From Thermoplasmata archaeon (lineage in GTDB: Archaea; Thermoplasmatota; Thermoplasmata; Lutacidiplasmatales; UBA184), in contig JABEUK010000016.1 in assembly GCA_013044425.1 (NCBI GenBank), positions 1 through 16,083 on the forward strand: a stretch of DNA of 16,083 nt, in the 5' to 3' direction. A program made the translations under genes and the position numbers. Below the pieces are notes generated by a model. The model did not search any database. It was not told the DNA's origin and saw only the letters and a list, made by a program, of their open reading frames with translations. Shown one piece after another: positions 15,820 to 16,083 of the stretch; within the stretch, counting starts at the first letter, position 1; the number at the start of each line of letters is the position of its first letter.

Positions 15820-16083
15820 CTAGTCCGGGCCGGTCCGCCAGCGCTCGTACAGTCGCTCGAGATCGGTGCTTGCCCGAGGGGTCGCCCCCCACAGCCAACG
15901 TCCGGCTCCCGGCTCGACCGCGCCCAGGCGCGCCACTCGGCTCGGTCGCATCGCTCGTTCGAACGCACCCTCGCGTCCGGCCGCCACCTCGACGACCCAG
16001 CGCGACGCGCCTTCGCTCGCGAGCGCGAGACCAGGAGAGCTGAGGCCAGTCCCTTGGAGGTCCACGGAGAATCCGAGCCCACC
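15820..16083 (-). CDS. purL: Phosphoribosylformylglycinamidine synthase subunit PurL, C-terminal end (partial)
   Basis: The frame is open at the window edge and gives the last 87 residues of a larger protein. It starts GGLGFSVDL, continues with ASEGASRWVVEV, then FERAMRPSRVARLGAVEP, and ends with LERLYERWRTGPD. This order (Gly-rich GGLG, S-E-x2-x-RxVVEV strand, ARLG-V, and a terminal helix ending in W) is that of the C-terminal ATP-binding domain of PurL, which makes FGAM in purine synthesis. Other members of the same PurM-like superfamily, such as thiamine-phosphate kinase or HypE, are less likely but cannot be excluded from 87 residues. A GTG at 16065 is internal and not the start. The stop is TAG at 15820-15822, with dph6 beginning 17 bases later. 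Confidence 0.65.
   Translation of the reverse strand, partial: GGLGFSVDLQGTGLSSPGLALASEGASRWVVEVAAGREGAFERAMRPSRVARLGAVEPGAGRWLWGATPRASTDLERLYERWRTGPD

Overview
The window reads as chromosomal DNA from a GC-rich archaeon, most likely a Thermoplasmatota (Thermoplasmata-like) lineage. The archaeal signs are an archaeal-type alanyl-tRNA synthetase with an N-terminal four-Cys motif, a separate ATP-pyrophosphatase subunit of GMP synthase without the amidotransferase domain, an archaeal diphthine-ammonia ligase, a dolichol-kinase-like membrane protein, a heterodisulfide-reductase-like succinate dehydrogenase subunit, and start codons with TATA-like elements about 30 bases upstream (suggesting leaderless mRNAs). 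The lineage is inferred from gene types; no rRNA or other marker is present to fix it.

Layout. (A) 181-3703, plus strand: an overlapping three-gene operon for a non-classical (type E) succinate:quinone reductase or fumarate reductase: flavoprotein SdhA, iron-sulfur SdhB with four Cys at all three cluster sites, and an HdrB-like SdhE with two CCG domains. No membrane-anchor gene follows. (B) 3723-4281: a small Cys-containing hypothetical gene (minus) and what looks like the stub of a family 2 glycosyltransferase (plus). (C) 4324-5780, minus strand: purE and the guaA ATP-pyrophosphatase gene, translationally coupled by a GTGA overlap. (D) 5813-6469, plus: a dolichol-kinase-like membrane protein whose stop overlaps that of the convergent alaS. 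(E) 6463-9030, minus: alaS. (F) 9162-10430, plus: a major facilitator transporter, converging on nth with an unusual antisense overlap of about 236 bp. (G) 10195-12476, minus: folC followed by nth with an ATGA overlap. (H) 12539-16083, minus: the 3' end of purL, dph6, a class I methyltransferase and the large (catalytic) subunit of a B12-dependent acyl-CoA mutase, with short gaps or overlaps suggesting one transcription unit.

Most of the content is housekeeping: purine synthesis (purL, purE, guaA), translation (alaS, dph6), base-excision repair (nth), folate-type cofactor metabolism (folC), respiration (sdh) and acyl-CoA carbon metabolism (mutase). The mutase and the sdh operon could meet in central metabolism if the mutase made succinyl-CoA, but its substrate-pocket residues (Phe110/Gln228) look like isobutyryl-CoA mutase rather than methylmalonyl-CoA mutase. 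I see no CRISPR array, insertion sequence, tRNA, rRNA, prophage or defence system. I do not see a clearly new multi-gene system. The observations most worth following are the mutase specificity residues, the anchor-less type E reductase, the nth/transporter antisense overlap, the PurE variant and a recurring CTTAAG promoter element.
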